Shown here in pieces: positions 13,027-25,420 of a stretch of DNA of 64,000 bases. A program made the position numbers and the translations under genes. Location: positions 5,544,802 to 5,608,801 of the forward strand of contig NC_058512.1 in NCBI RefSeq assembly GCF_020382885.2, given 5' to 3'. The stretch is from Scatophagus argus. Its lineage: Eukaryota; Chordata; Actinopteri; Scatophagidae. Under the pieces are notes generated by a model. The model did no database searches, was not told the DNA's origin, and saw only the letters and a program-made list of their open reading frames with translations. Each line of letters begins with the position of its first letter. The first letter of the stretch is position 1.

Positions 13027-13633
13027 CATTTATCTGTATTACATACAGCAGTTTTACAAAACCTTCAGAGCTACAACAGCTGCACTCCAGCTTTAGAGGA
13101 AAAAAGTACTCAGGTTTTTTCGGTGTGAAGATCGAATGTCGCCAAAGCCGCGTCACATAATTTCTATGCCATTACAGCAGCAATGTCCAAAGGTTTTTCC
13201 GCTTGTGGGACATACAGTATGTGAATTTTATATGTGTTGTTGCTGTCTGACGTTTATGTGCTTCATTAGTTTTATGACACACTGTACCTTTTAGCATTTC
13301 GTTTTTGGTTGGTGTTTCTGCTGAATTTTAACAATATAACATGGCACATTTTTAATTTCACAATGTTAGTGCTAAAGACACTGACCTGACGGCCAAAATT
13401 CATTTTAAGCCAAGGTGCAGCCTGTATGCTTTTATTTTTTTATACTTCTAATCTTACTTAATCAGTTGAAAAACAGACTTGTCCCTTCTCCAATGTTAAT
13501 TCTTTGTAATTATTGTCAAATCCAAACCTTTATTTGTACTGTAAATATAAGTAAATGCTCAAAATGTAAAGCTTATAACTGTACATATTAGTGTTTTGCT
13601 ATAGTTCATGTAATTTAAGAGATGTTTTTTGTG

Positions 13634-13664
13634 ATCACTTAGCAGGCATCTGTCGGCAGAGTAG
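13634..13664 (+). repeat. 31-nt perfect direct repeat, copy 2 (itga1 3' UTR)
   Basis: Second copy, 638 nt after the first, same strand. Flanks differ (TTTTGTG before, ATGATTT after). Confidence 0.95.
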
Positions 13665-14331
13665 ATGATTTTGCTCAGGTGCAAAGTACCATGGAGGATG
13701 ACATTTAACTTAACTTTTGATGTATTAGAAAAACATCTGGCCTCCCTCACAATTTCGAAGCTGTTGCAAATGTGTAAATATTGTTATATTTTGGTGAGAA
13801 AATGACAGTTTAATTATTCTGTACTAAAAATATACAGGAAAATGAGGGTTTGTATCCACTGCTTTGGTTTTGTTTGATTGAAAGTGATGTTTTGAGCCTC
13901 GTGAAAGACTGTTTTCAGGCTTTAATTAACATGACTGAGATGAGATACAACTGTGGCATATTTTGACTTCAATCTTTTTATCTGCAAAATAGAAATATGT
14001 GTGGCACCATTCACCAGCAGTAAATGGGATTCATTGGTCAGCAGTTTATGGTTTAGACAAACTACAACATGTACGGAAATTATTAGCGTGCTGTAGGCTC
14101 AATGTCTCCCCATATGCGGTACACAGTACCTTACAAAGTTATTCTTTCAGGTGTTCGGTCTTGTTTTCCTTTCCAGAAGTTGCACAGCTTCACAATATAT
14201 CACAAAGAGATTACATTGTATTTTGGGGAGAATGTGTTTGTGCCTCGTTCTTGACTTTTTCCTCTCTCGATGTTGAGAAGAAGAAGCCAGAGGCCAATTC
14301 TCACCCTCCACTGTTGATATGAAGCACATGT

Positions 14332-14337
14332 AATAAA
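14332..14337 (+). terminator. Candidate poly(A) signal, itga1 (proximal)
   Basis: AATAAA in ATGTAATAAATTGTATG, about 1.75 kb after the stop codon. Confidence 0.4.
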
Positions 14338-14604
14338 TTGTATGTAGAGAATGTGTTAGTCGTCTTAAGATTGTATGGCTACATCAGGCTTATGCACGAG
14401 GGTGGGGTCACAAGTCTCTCTTTGTTCACCTGAGGTGGTCTGGGATTATTGTCTTAGATTTTGCCTTCTATTAAGGCACAAAGTGAGAGCTGTGGGCTCC
14501 ACCCCAGCCTTCTACACTGCTGTGAAGTCCTCATTGTAATGCACTGGTTTGTCAGACTGTATGCGTCCTCATCAGCACAAAATGAACTGAATCTTATGTA
14601 CAAA

Positions 14605-14610
14605 AATAAA
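14605..14610 (+). terminator. Candidate poly(A) signal, itga1 (distal)
   Basis: AATAAA in CAAAAATAAAGACTTTTTAC, followed within 40 nt by a T/GT-rich stretch, as expected for cleavage and polyadenylation. I prefer it over the proximal site. Confidence 0.5.
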
Positions 14611-14860
14611 GACTTTTTACAAAAAAAGTACATCGTATCAAGTCTGTTTTATTTCTCTCTCTCGACAATCGCCAGTGTGCAACAGATTTATGGCTTTTTT
14701 GTTTTATCACAGTGTGAAAGGTGCTGTTTTAGTCCCTGCATTCAAAATCTTAGCATCAAAATATGCTTACACTGTTTAAAGTAAAAGCTCTCATTATGAA
14801 AAATGGCTTATTTCGGAATACACATAAAATTATTGGATAACAATTATTGATGCATTAAGG

Positions 14861-15150
14861 TGTTCATCACTTAATGTTGCAGTTGATGGAGTTGTAGGTA
14901 ATCTGAAGTACTTTAATACACCATACTTTTTATCAATAATCTGAATCTGCAAAGTAAATTAAGATATCAAAAGAGTGAAAAGTACAGTATATTTTCCTCC
15001 CAGCTGAAGTAGACTAGAAGTATCCCATAAATGGCAGAAAATAGAAATACTCAAAACAAACACAACTACCTCAGTATCTCACTGAAATACTGCTATATTT
15101 AAAGTAAATGTACTCAATGTACTTGTTATACTGAAAAGTATGTATGTATG
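14861..15150 (-). repeat. Dispersed fish repeat, AAGTAC type, in itga1-kcmf1 spacer
   Basis: Shows the series AATCTGCAAAGTAAAT, GAGTGAAAAGTACAGTATAT, GAAGTAGACTAGAAGTAT and AAATACTGCTATATTTAAAG with ATGTACTC near the end. It resembles the reverse complement of an abundant percomorph non-coding repeat rich in AAGTAC/GTACTT. Boundaries are approximate. Confidence 0.5.
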
Positions 15151-15219
15151 TAAAAGAAATAAAATTTTGCTGGTAATACTAGCTTTTTTAGCTAAAAGGA
15201 GGAGCAGGATGTCGTGGCC

Positions 15220-15523
15220 ATCATACTAGTGGCGACGATATTCCTGCGAAGCAAAAATAAGGGCACAACGCCCCACAACACCAGCTTTATGACCAGAGCG
15301 ATTACATGTACGAGTGCGCCGCCTAGCGTTCACCCGCAACACTTCGCGATGAGTGACACTCTGGGAGGGGAAGCAGAACAAACTGTAAGCTGTTGAAGGA
15401 TCCATCTTGCTCGAAAAAAGGCGAGGGTGAAGACTGTTTTTCACTATAGTATCCAAAAGACTGTATCGTTCCCCGTTAATCGCACTGGGGAGCCCGAGGA
15501 GGGGCTGTGCTGCTGTTTGTAGG
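15220..15523 (+). promoter_or_regulatory. kcmf1: Probable kcmf1 promoter and 5' UTR (CpG-rich)
   Basis: The 300 nt before the kcmf1 ATG are clearly richer in CpG than the flanks (GGCGACGATATT, GAGTGCGCCGCC, CACCCGCAACACTTCGCG). A broad CpG promoter without TATA is usual for a housekeeping gene. The transcription start itself cannot be placed. Confidence 0.5.
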
Positions 15524-18500
15524 ATGTCCCGACATGAGGGTGAGTTGATAAACATGTCCACAGCTCCTTGGTTGGTGCTACATTACCTGATCAGCTAGCT
15601 CCTCGGCTAGCTTTGCTAAGTGCTTATTCAAGTCAGCGGGTATTGCGTTTATTGCGGGTTGTTTTCAAGCCCGTCTTAACACACACATATTTGCTATCAG
15701 CAGCTCTGGTGTACTGATTTCTTAAGTGTCTTCTAATTTGAGGCAGACGGCTGTAACTTATCTCAACCCATTCGCAATGATACGGCAACATTGCGGAGCT
15801 TAGCACTTAGCTGTTGCTAGGTACTGCATTACCCTGCGTTAGCTGGAATTAGCGAGACGGCTAGTGTATGCTAACACAGTGAATCGTTGGTGTAGCTGCG
15901 ACTGGTTCTTACACTGGCGCTCATAGCCCCATTAGTTATACTCTACACTATGTCATAATGTAGCTGCTATCATATTTTCCCCACATTTTGGGCTAAAGTT
16001 AATTCAAGAGCCCACAGCGCTAATGTTAGCGCCACACTGTCCCGTCTGGTCTCAGAACATAATGTTGTTAGCGAATGCACTGTCATCAAGAAGAAGACGG
16101 AAAGTGCGAGGCCTCTGACCATAAACCAATGACTGAGTTAGCTAGCTGGTCGGCTATCAGCTAGCTAAGGTTAAGTTACGCTATGTTTAAGACGGTAGTG
16201 TAAATTTGGCCCACTTCGGTCACCACATAACGTTAAGGTATGCTGTAGCAATCCAGACAGGAGGTCATCATGTTCAGCCACCTCAGAAGTTGCTATGGTG
16301 TTCCTATAATGCAAACATGAGCACAGTACAGTTAGAGAGCTCCAGTAGGTACAAGTAAAGTGCTTAAGTAACTTGTTTTAATGGAGGACAATAAAGGTAT
16401 TTGGGGAACTGGTGAAAAGGCCCCAGTGGGCAGACTAGTCTTAGAAATGAAGACACCCAGTGTTTTTGCAGGTACTGCAGAATTCCTCTTGTAAGGGTAT
16501 GTTCATTTATCTCCACATGAGGAAGGCATGCAGTTTTTTTGTACTACTCAGATGGTACTAATACCTCAGTTTTTGTCAGCAGCTGTAGTGCGACCAGCCT
16601 TTAATCAACATGTAACGTGTTTGTTCAGGCCTGGGTTTGGCTGATACATATTATTTTTATGGAGATTTTTTTCTTTATAATTTGGAGCTTTTTGTTGCAA
16701 GTGGTCAGATCAGGAAATTCCCTCAAGATTTCCCATCTGCTATCCAACATTTACCAAATAAGGTGTTTTTCCCTTCAAAGGAAACGGCAGTGAGTCAGGT
16801 CTGGGTATATTTTGTGTAACAATAAATTTGATGTCTCATAGAAAATAACAGGTTGTGTCTGCAGGGCAACAAGCCAGTGCTTGAATAGTTCTTCATTGTA
16901 ATTGTGTAGTAAAGTGTTGACAAGCAGGAAGATGCAATAATCTTTGATATCATGACCTCTAATACTAGTAATACTCTATTTGGAAGCACAGAAATGAGTG
17001 ATATTATGCCTGGTACTTTGGATGGCTCCACTCTACTCTGTTTCTCTACTGACAGATTTGTTTCATGTAGATCTAGATACATACAACAATCAGTATACTT
17101 CCTGATAATGTGTGAATAGTGCTATAAAAGAGTGACAAAAGCTGTAATGAAAACAGCTTTCAGACGATTCATGTGTTTGGGGGCATGCCTCTGAGTTGCA
17201 TCTTTGAGAGCTTGCTTGCGAAGTTTACTGGAATGCCTGAGTTCTTCTTTGCTGGCACTTGTGGGTTGGTGCCACTCCAAAACACATGCTCATGTAAGTG
17301 AGACCAGCCTGCACACAGAAATTGCTTTCTCACAGTCAACCTTGCAGATGCAGTTATAAGGAATTTGTGACTTTATTGTCAGGTCCACTTGTTTGACCTT
17401 ACATTCTTCTTCTCTCCTCTGCAGGTGTGAGCTGTGATGCGTGTTTAAAAGGTAACTTCAGAGGAAGACGGTTCAAGTGTTTAATTTGCTACGACTACGA
17501 CCTGTGTGCATCGTGCTACGAGAGCGGAGCTACAACAACAAGACACACCACAGAGCACCCCATGCAGTGTATATTAACCAGGGTAGACTATGGTAAGGAC
17601 CTGTCTGAAAGTCTGGACAGGAACTTGTGTGGCTTACTCATCATGTATAAATAAGCATACGTGTGTCATGCCATGATTTCGTACAGCGGCTCTTGTATTT
17701 GTGTTGATAATTAAAGTGCTGATTACTGTGTTCTTGCAGACCTGTATTATGGAGGAGACACTTTTTCAGTAGAGCAACCCCAGTCATTCACGTGTCCTTA
17801 CTGTGGCAAGATGGGCTTCACGGAGACATCCCTACAGGAGCATGTTACCTCAGAACATGCAGAGACTTCCACAGAGGTGGTGAGTATATTGCACACATTA
17901 ATTGATCATGGCATGAGTTTACAGATTTTGAACCGAACATTTTAGGCGCTATTCATCAATAATGGCGTCAGTGCTTTCAGATGTTGCGATGTATTTTTGG
18001 GGCAGTCGTGGATCAGCGGTTAGGGTGTCGGACCCGTAACCGGTGGATCGCTGGTTCGATTCCCCGTCCCGGTGTCCATGGCTGAGGTACCCTTGAGCAA
18101 GGTACCTAACCCCCACTGCTCCCCGGGCGCTGCACGCGGTCGCCCACTGCCCCGGGTTTGCTGTGTGTGTGTGCACGTCACTTGGGTGGGTTAAATGCAG
18201 AGAACAAATTTCGTTGGAGTGAGTTCCCTCCAATGACAAGATATGTCACTTTCCTTTCCTTTCCTTTTCCTTTTACCTTCACTGTCATGGTGTGTATTGA
18301 GGTTATTAGACGGAGACTTGACTGCTTTGTATCTGCGTCCCTTCAGTCTGCTGTTGCTGTTGAGCGCTACACTTCAGTCAGCTAAAATGACTTCCCAGAA
18401 TGTACACACAGTGAACCTTTATGGATTAGTTGTTGTCAGAGAAAGATTTTTATGAGTGTTGTCCACTGCTGAATAAACTGAGCCAAGCAGGACAGAGGCT

Positions 18501-21500
18501 CAGGCTGCTGCTGACAGGGCTGACTCCCACCTGGCTGGCTAGCAAGTACTCTGTCAGGCCGCAGTGACTGGAGCAGGTCTACTAGCCCACAGGTCGACCC
18601 AGCTAGCAGCTGGATGTTTTTTTTGCTGATCTTCCATGAGTCCAAGAAAAGACCAAAATTCAATACTTTATAACTTGTCTGTGCACCCCAAGGCCATTTA
18701 TTTCTACTAAGGACATATATAGATATATATATACGTACTTTATGTACTAAGGATATATATCATATACATATATAAAACATCCCATAAGTACTCGCTTTCA
18801 GAGCAGCTAAGTAATCTCCTAAAACAGCTGAGCTCTGTAGTTCCTAGAAAAATTTTACTAAATCAGGAGCACATGCTGCATGTGTTTAGGACCGTTTCCA
18901 GCTTTGGGTTAATAAACATTCGATGCACTAATGAGTAGTTATTGCAGCAGCAGCAGCAATAGCGGCATGGTGTTATGCCGGCTTGACTCAAAATAAGGTG
19001 TAGTGGCTGTTCTTGGTGATGTGGAAACATGTCACTCAGTACAACAGTGTGGCTCGTTCATGTGTTTGTGCCTTAGGGCACCAATGTTGTCTAAAAACTA
19101 TTATAAAGGGATAAGATATGTCAGGGATTGGCCATGCTGACAAGAGTTGTTAGAAGGTTCAGCTGGTTGTTATTTTTGGTCTTTTTAAATGGGATTCAGT
19201 TACAATAAAGTGTAGAATAATGCAAACCTTGTCTCTTGAAAACAGTGAAAACAAACAGAACAGAAACCAGACAGTAGTTACAGAGGAAGTGTTTATGTAT
19301 GGCAGATTATGTACAGGATGTAATTTACCGGAGGTGTTATATTGAGAAGTCCATGCACTTGTGTGTGCGTGTGTATGTGCATGCATGCATTGTGTTACAA
19401 CAGAATATGATCTGTGGTATTTGCTTTAATGGAGTCATTTGTAGCAAAATGTTCTGTGTGAATAACGTTTGATGGTCTGCGCTGTGGTGTATGCAGACGT
19501 TTGCCACACAGTGGAGCAGGTTTGGTTTCACTGCACAGTATGGCTGCCTTAACACTTTTCAGTTAATTATTATTTTCATTATGCCATGTATCATACATGA
19601 CAAAGAAAGCCATCAAAGAAGCTAGAAATAATAAAGGTCTGGTATTTTGGACTGACTATTAGAACTCCTGTAGATTAATTAATCCGTTCATTGTCAAACC
19701 AGTGAAGCACTGGTTAGAAAAACGTGTGCTTACCTCTGTGGCCTGCTGCCCATCTCCGCTTGAGGCCAGGAACTCAAGGCTACATTGTTTGCTGCTAGTA
19801 CAACCCCCCCCCCCCCCGAATGTCTGGGGACCGACCATGCTGGTGGCCGATTTGCATTGTGGGTAATCTGAGCACCAGTTTTTGGCAAGGAATAAAAATC
19901 AGGATTTTTTTTTTGTGGAATGTGAAATATCTTAGCTCTGCCATGTTGATTTTGATCATTTTTTAAATTGCCCATCATGAGTACTCTTTTGACTGACTTC
20001 ATAGGGTATTCTATACACGGCCCCTTAGTCTGAACTGTAGGTTAGCTTGTACTGTAGCTGTGTGTTGCTTGATGCTGCACACAAACAAAATGTATTGTCA
20101 ATGGAAACTATATTTCCAAAAAAAGTGATCTTTAACCGAAACCTCTCGCTCTGTCCCATTTCAGATCTGTCCAATATGTGCTGCCTTGCCAGGAGGGGAC
20201 CCCAACCACGTCACAGATGACTTTACAGCTCACCTCACGCTTGAACACAGGGCGCCAAGAGATTTAATATCCTTCCTGGGTTTCCACACACTAGCATTTG
20301 CACATTGTTTAAATACTGAAAGGAAATATTGATGGTGCATTGTGTCGCCTTACTGCATTTTCCCTTAACTGTCCATGTTTACGATGAGTCCAGCAGTGTT
20401 CGACATGTACGCAGGATGTTCCACCCTGGTCGAGGACTGGGAGGTCCCAGAGCACGACGGACAAATATGCACTTTACTAGCGGTTCCACGGGGGGACTCT
20501 CATCCTCGTCATCACAGAGCTCCACTTACACCCCCAGTAACAGAGAAGCAATGGACCCGATTGCAGGTGAGAATCAGGTCCATGCTGGAGTACTCTGCAG
20601 ATTATACTCCTCACTTAAGTTTCATCAAATCCGGAGGGCAAGAGTGAAGGGAGAACAAATTACATACCACCAAAACCCTGTGGGACTGATGGCTAACCGT
20701 TTCCAATCTACAGGTCACTTTTATCTGCTTGTAGCTTCATATTTTCATGAGCATTATGTTTTGATGGTGTTCATAGTCAGTTTGAGTGGTCTCTTAAATG
20801 TGAACAAAGTAAATGCGTATATCAAAAGGCGTTTTAGTGTATTTGAGTTGCCAACGGTGAAGCTTTGTTTCTGTTGTGTGTCCTGCAGAGTTGTTGTCTC
20901 AGCTGTCAGGCGTGAGACGTGCAGCAGGGGGGCAAATAAACTCATCAGGGCCTTCAGCCTCCCAGCTCCAACAGCTCCAGATGCAACTGCAGTTGGAGCG
21001 GCAGCAGGCTCAGGCAGCACGGCAGCAAGTGGAGTCGGGCCGCCACGCGACACGACGCAGCAACAACCCGGGCAACACTGGCACCACCATCCCTCCACCC
21101 AGCACAGCAACTGCCAACACTGCCACTGTGGGTGAAAGCAATCCCTCATCTTCGTCCCACAACTCCCAGTTCCTATTAGCACGGTGAGTATGGCCCGTCA
21201 GTCTTTATGTTTGAGTTACAGCAGTTAGTGCACACAAGTGATGATGATGCTGACTGGAACATTAATGGTTTTTAGAAATTAATGAGATTATATTCCAGTG
21301 GTGGCTGTGCAGGATTGTTTCCTGCTCGTTTGATTCGAACATTTCGCTAACACTAACAGGATAATCTGCTTTATTGTCATTTAGCCCTTCAAAAGCAACA
21401 TTTTCACTGGAATCAAACAATTTGCGCCATGCATCAGTGTGGAAAAACAGATCAGGAATACACACACACACATATATATATATATGATGCAAAAGTTCTC

Positions 21501-21932
21501 TTGCGTTGTATTGTGGACTGTGTAAGCATACAGGTACATCAGGTTAATTTAACACAGGAAATTAACTTGCTCTGTCCCTTTCTATGTAGAATAGAAAACA
21601 TTTAACCTCAAGAAATGCACCGTGTGAATGTATCTTAACTGTAATGCTTACTGTTTCCTCCCCCCAGGTTGAATGAACCTAAGATTTCCGAGGCCGAGCG
21701 TCAGTTTCTAGAAGGAGAGCGTGCAGACCGCAGCCTGTTTGTCCAGGAGCTGCTTCTGTCCACGCTGATGCATGAAGAGAGCTCTTCTTCTGACGAGGAC
21801 GAGCGCCGAGACTTCGCCGACTTCGGAGCCATGGGCTGCGTGGATATCATGCCTTTAGATGTGGCGCTGGAGAACCTCCAGCTTAGAGAGAGCAGCTCTA
21901 CGGGGAAGGAGCCTCCGCCGCCTCCTCTTTGA
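15524..21932 (+). CDS. kcmf1: E3 ubiquitin ligase KCMF1 (complete, 7 exons)
   Basis: KCMF1 is a cytosolic ubiquitin ligase that works with UBR4. Coding exons: 15524-15539, 17425-17592, 17740-17879, 20165-20266, 20383-20566, 20889-21183, 21668-21932, 389 residues (human 381). It begins MSRHEG. Residues about 5-55 are a ZZ-type zinc finger (CDAC, CLICYDYDLCASC). A C2H2 finger starts at C80 (CPYCGKMGF), and a second zinc-binding pair is CPIC at 110-113 with HLTLEH. The middle is Gln-rich and probably coiled (LQQLQMQLQLERQQ), and the end holds an acidic ESSSSDEDE stretch and PPPPPL. Phases agree at every junction. The first coding exon has only 16 coding nt. The intron between exons 4 and 5 is AT-AC (see separate entry). 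Similarity to human KCMF1 is very high. Confidence 0.97.
15540..17424 (+). other. kcmf1 intron 1, no gene seen
   Basis: A 1.9 kb intron starting GTGAGT and ending CTCTGCAG. Its first part is CpG-containing with several GCTAGCT motifs. No repeat family or RNA gene is recognised. Confidence 0.6.
17880..20164 (+). other. kcmf1 intron 3, hosts a SINE
   Basis: A 2.3 kb intron holding the tRNA-derived SINE at 17999-18250, an AT microsatellite around 18717-18775, and a C run near 19803-19817. Nothing else is seen. Confidence 0.7.
17999..18250 (+). mobile_element. tRNA-derived SINE
   Basis: The head is tRNA-like, with an A box at about 18009-18020 (TGGATCAGCGGT) and an exact B box GGTTCGATTCC at 18053-18063, the internal promoter of RNA polymerase III. 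The body has CCTTGAGCAAGGTACC, CTGCTCCCCGGGCGCTGC and GGGTTAAATGCAGAGAAC, phrases shared by a widespread fish SINE group. It ends before a CCTTT-rich tail (18251-18277). It is not a functional tRNA: no acceptor stem closes. It is non-autonomous and relies on a LINE partner for copying. Confidence 0.85.
20267..20382 (+). other. kcmf1: U12-type AT-AC intron in kcmf1 (116 nt)
   Basis: The intron starts ATATCCTTCC (20267), the U12 5' splice consensus, and ends in AC (20381-20382). A branch-site match TCCCTTAAC lies at 20361-20369, so the branch A is about 14 nt from the 3' end, the spacing expected for minor-spliceosome introns. Phase is 0 between RAPRDL and DESSGVRHVRRM, exactly as the human protein reads. 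There is no GT-AG alternative that keeps this junction. Confidence 0.93.
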
Positions 21933-22123
21933 TGTCCGAGCATCAAGCAGACTGTGTCCTCTGTGCTGCAACTGTCAGTGATGGGCAGCAAACAGCAGCA
22001 AGCCTCCCTGGCCTCACCCTCCTTTTCTCCCTCCTTGTTTGTTTTTTGTTTTTGTTTTGGTTTTTTTTTTCTCGGTGATTGTAATTTCAGGCCTGTCACC
22101 ATTTTTGTTACATTGTAAACAAA

Positions 22124-22129
22124 AATAAA
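22124..22129 (+). terminator. Candidate poly(A) signal, kcmf1
   Basis: AATAAA in ACAAAAATAAATGAGAG, 195 nt after the stop, followed by a GTG-containing stretch. Another AATAAA cluster lies near 22399-22405, so alternative ends are possible. Confidence 0.5.
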
Positions 22130-22139
22130 TGAGAGCAAG

Positions 22140-25100
22140 TGGGATAAATGTGCGAGTGCGCCATAGCAACTGAGTGAGCGAGCGCGAGAAGAGAAATATA
22201 TAAATATATATAAAGTATATATGAAGTTGATAATCAATCCACATAACTTTTCTTTATCAGGTAAATGTTACAGGCAGCTGTGGCAGACCTTTGCTTCCTG
22301 TGACATGCAAACGGCTCTCCATATAAATACTCCACGTTCAAAAGTCAAGAGGGCAAAGGCTCCTCTGATGAAGCTGCTGTGTGTGTTTATGACTATTAAT
22401 AAATAAAAAGTGCTTGGATGGGTTACCATAACTACTGCATGCAGTTATTTGCAGCGTGCATGACTTTTAATGACCTTGTCATTAAAACCTTTTTTCTTTT
22501 GGAGAAAAAACACAAAAAACAAAAACAATCCCAAAGCTTTCAACTGTTTTTAAATGGTTATTTCAAACATGGTTGAGTATTGAAACTTGAGTAGTTTACA
22601 AAACTGACATGCAGAAGTTTAAACTAATGATATATTTTGTTCGGAGTATATATGGTGAAGGGAAAATGATTGGATTCAGCAGTGTCTTCTGAAGAAATGT
22701 TGCACTGTGCGTGTCTCTCTGCTCCTGAATGCCTTTTTTCCCTCTCTGAACATGTCGAGGAGCTACGACTACATGCAACAGATGATCACTAGGAACAAGA
22801 AGAGAGTTTTTCCTAGATGATAATGTTTAGTGATAAGCTGTTTAGGCACATTATACTTAATAATTTATAGATTTAAGTACAGACGCCCAACTACAGTATG
22901 TCCATTACTCTTTCACTAGTTCTGGCATTCACTCTGCTAATGTACAGGCCCACTATCAGAACACCTGCTTTAGACGGCTTGTATGATTTTCTTTGCTGAG
23001 TAGCAGAAGCTTGAGACTTTCCACCATGCAGTTTTGTTTTTTTTATTAAGAGAAGTTGGGTTTTTTTCTGCTAAGGTTAGCACTTTCTATTTATTTATGT
23101 TTGTTTTCTGATTCTTTTGAGCCTTCATATGAATCATGCCACCTTCATGCCTAACTTTGACCCTCTATGTAAGATACAATGAGATGTATATTGAATTTGT
23201 GCGTTAACTTTCATAATGGTTCTAAGACATGGGCAGACAGTTTTTTAAATGTAAATTTAGAATACAATAAATAGAAACTGCACACAGCTTTTGATCAAAC
23301 CAACAGACCGTCACACCTTTGCACTTTGTGTTGTTGTTGTGATTGCACAGTTTTTTTGTGTTCAGCAAGCACGATTTCTGCAGCTCCTCAGCCTCCAACA
23401 CAGTACTTTAACTCTATTTAGCCTTTATGAGTATATAAATACATTGAATAAATAGTTTAAAGCACACTGTAATGCAGTTGTTTGCACATATAAATGTTTA
23501 TTAATGTATGTGCCAACAGCTGTAACTCTTGCGGGCTCCCAGATGTGGAAGCTGCCATGTAAACAAATAATGAATGACAGTAAACCAAAGTTTAAAATGT
23601 ATATCGGTTTAAAGTCATAACGTCAAAAGCTTTTCATTAATCATTCAGACGCTTTTAAATGTTTAAAAGTGTGTGTGTGTGTGTGTGTGTGGGCGGGTGT
23701 TAAAAGAGTAAAATTGGTTTTGACTACTCTGATGAGGAAGACCCGTACATGTAACATACAGCATGTAATAGTGTAGAACGTACATCCTGCAGCCAGAGTG
23801 AGTTGGGGAGGACTCGCATTTGTTCCTTCTGCAGCAGACTCACCGAAGCTTCCCTCAGAGGGGCACAAGGTGACCCTCCTCATGGGAGACGGGAGATAAA
23901 TCTGTTAAGGAAAACAACCGTGATGGACTGACACAACAACCGGCCCACCTGTGGAGCTCCGGGCCCCCGACATTAAAACATGCCAAGGTGGGTTATACAC
24001 CACATAGCTCAGGAACTCTTTGGTCTGTGTGTGTGTCAGCTGTGACAGTTAAATACAATATATGTCCTTAAGAACAGTTAAAGTAGCTGTTGCCACTGTT
24101 CTGTGTGTGTGTGTGTGTGTGGAGACCCTTTAGGGCAGCTGTCCTTGTCACTCCTCAGTAGTTATTGTTAGAAACAAATGGTGCCTGTGGGATCCCTTTC
24201 ATGACACATGTTGGATTCTTTTTTAAGCCCAGCACCGAAAGCAATGGTGAAACAGATTAAATGTCAATCACACCTAAACAGACACTCCTCACCACCACCT
24301 CCTGTGTGTGTGTGTGTGTGTGTGTGGTGTTCAGATTGTCTGACTGGGATGGTCAGTCCTACAAGGTGTATTTTAAAGCCTCAGGTTGGATGGTCAGCCA
24401 AAATGTAACACTGCGTGAGAAGTCAACTAACAAAATGTGATTAGAGATTGAATTTACAGGTTGAACCCTGAGAGGCACAACCAGTGGTGGAAAGTACTGT
24501 GCTCAAGTACAAATTTGAAGTCGCATACATCTACTCGAGTCTTTGCTGAAATGCAAAATCATCTTTGGTTTCAGCCCTGCACAAGACAGCAAAAAATGAG
24601 CTCCTCCCTCGTAGGACTACAACAGTAATTCAAGGTATTCAGTACCCATGTGACAGTTGCAGCCTACTAGTATGTATCTTATCAGTAGCTTATAATTACT
24701 CTTGTTCATATTTACATTTACTTTAATCAAGTAACTTTTTCAGTTCAAACATCCTCCTCCACTGGTGAGAAATTACAAAAATAGATGAGTCATTAGAAAG
24801 AAGTTCTGCAACACAAATTTGCTATCATTTTGTGCTCTAATTTAATTTTTTTTTTTAATTATTGGATACTTTCACCTCTTTGGTCCCTGAACTTGAAACT
24901 GGAATAAAAACCATTTGAGAAGTTTAGAGAGGAAATGTCACTTTGGACACTATTAGCTTAGAAACACCTGAAAGATGACAACTGGATGCTGGTTTTCTGC
25001 AAGTCATCACTAACCGGACAGGCTGGGAAATACTGGCTTAATCTTCAACAATGAACTGCGTTTTACAAGCTTAATATTTTAAATGTACACTCTCGTGTGC

Positions 25101-25250
25101 ACACTGTATCTAAGGCTTGTTTGCACCACTGTAAGCTATGAGCTAACCAGTTGCTGGCAGGCATGAGACTCCCCAAAATGCCGGATTGTTCCTTTAAGTC
25201 GTGCATATACAAACATGAATAATTGCAAGGGCATATTGTAAGACATACCA
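22140..25250. other. Spacer between kcmf1 and ntrk2 ends
   Basis: Tail-to-tail spacer with no gene seen. It holds GT microsatellites at about 23671-23691, 24102-24120 and 24305-24325, and a dispersed repeat at 24480-24768. Longer kcmf1 3' UTR forms may reach into its left part. Confidence 0.6.
24480..24768 (+). repeat. Dispersed fish repeat with ACCAGTGG ends
   Basis: Begins ACCAGTGGTGGAAAGTACTG and ends CTCCTCCACTGGTGAG, so the ends are short imperfect inverted repeats. Inside are GCTCAAGTAC and AATCAAGTAACTTTTTC. This looks like a short member of the AAGTAC-rich non-autonomous DNA-transposon-like family abundant in percomorphs. Confidence 0.6.
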
Positions 25251-25252
25251 CC

Positions 25253-25379
25253 TTTATTAAATGCACAGTATCACAAGGAACATTTCCATTAATTGTGGAT
25301 AAGCTACTCACATGATGCACAAAGCATTGAATTGATTGATAGAACTGGCTGATTAAAGCAGGATTAAATCTGCCAGGAG

Positions 25380-25420
<41 letters not shown>

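Larger units (their letters stand above)
12588..14630 (+). other. itga1: itga1 3' UTR
   Basis: Sequence after the TGA up to the better of two poly(A) signals. It is AT-rich with ATTTA-like stretches and contains a perfect 31-nt direct repeat (12996-13026 and 13634-13664). The length is inferred from the poly(A) signals only. Confidence 0.55.

Noticed and set aside
15226..15561. 111-codon minus-strand frame over the kcmf1 start, as a divergent gene
   Set aside because: CpG-rich promoter sequence often gives such frames; no homology was recognised.
18009..18063. Possible tRNA gene (A and B boxes)
   Set aside because: No complete cloverleaf or acceptor stem; the sequence continues into a SINE body.
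20329..21135. 268-codon open frame on the plus strand across kcmf1 exons 5 and 6
   Set aside because: It is a run-through of exon, intron and shifted exon frames. Splicing at 20566/20889 restores the real KCMF1 protein.
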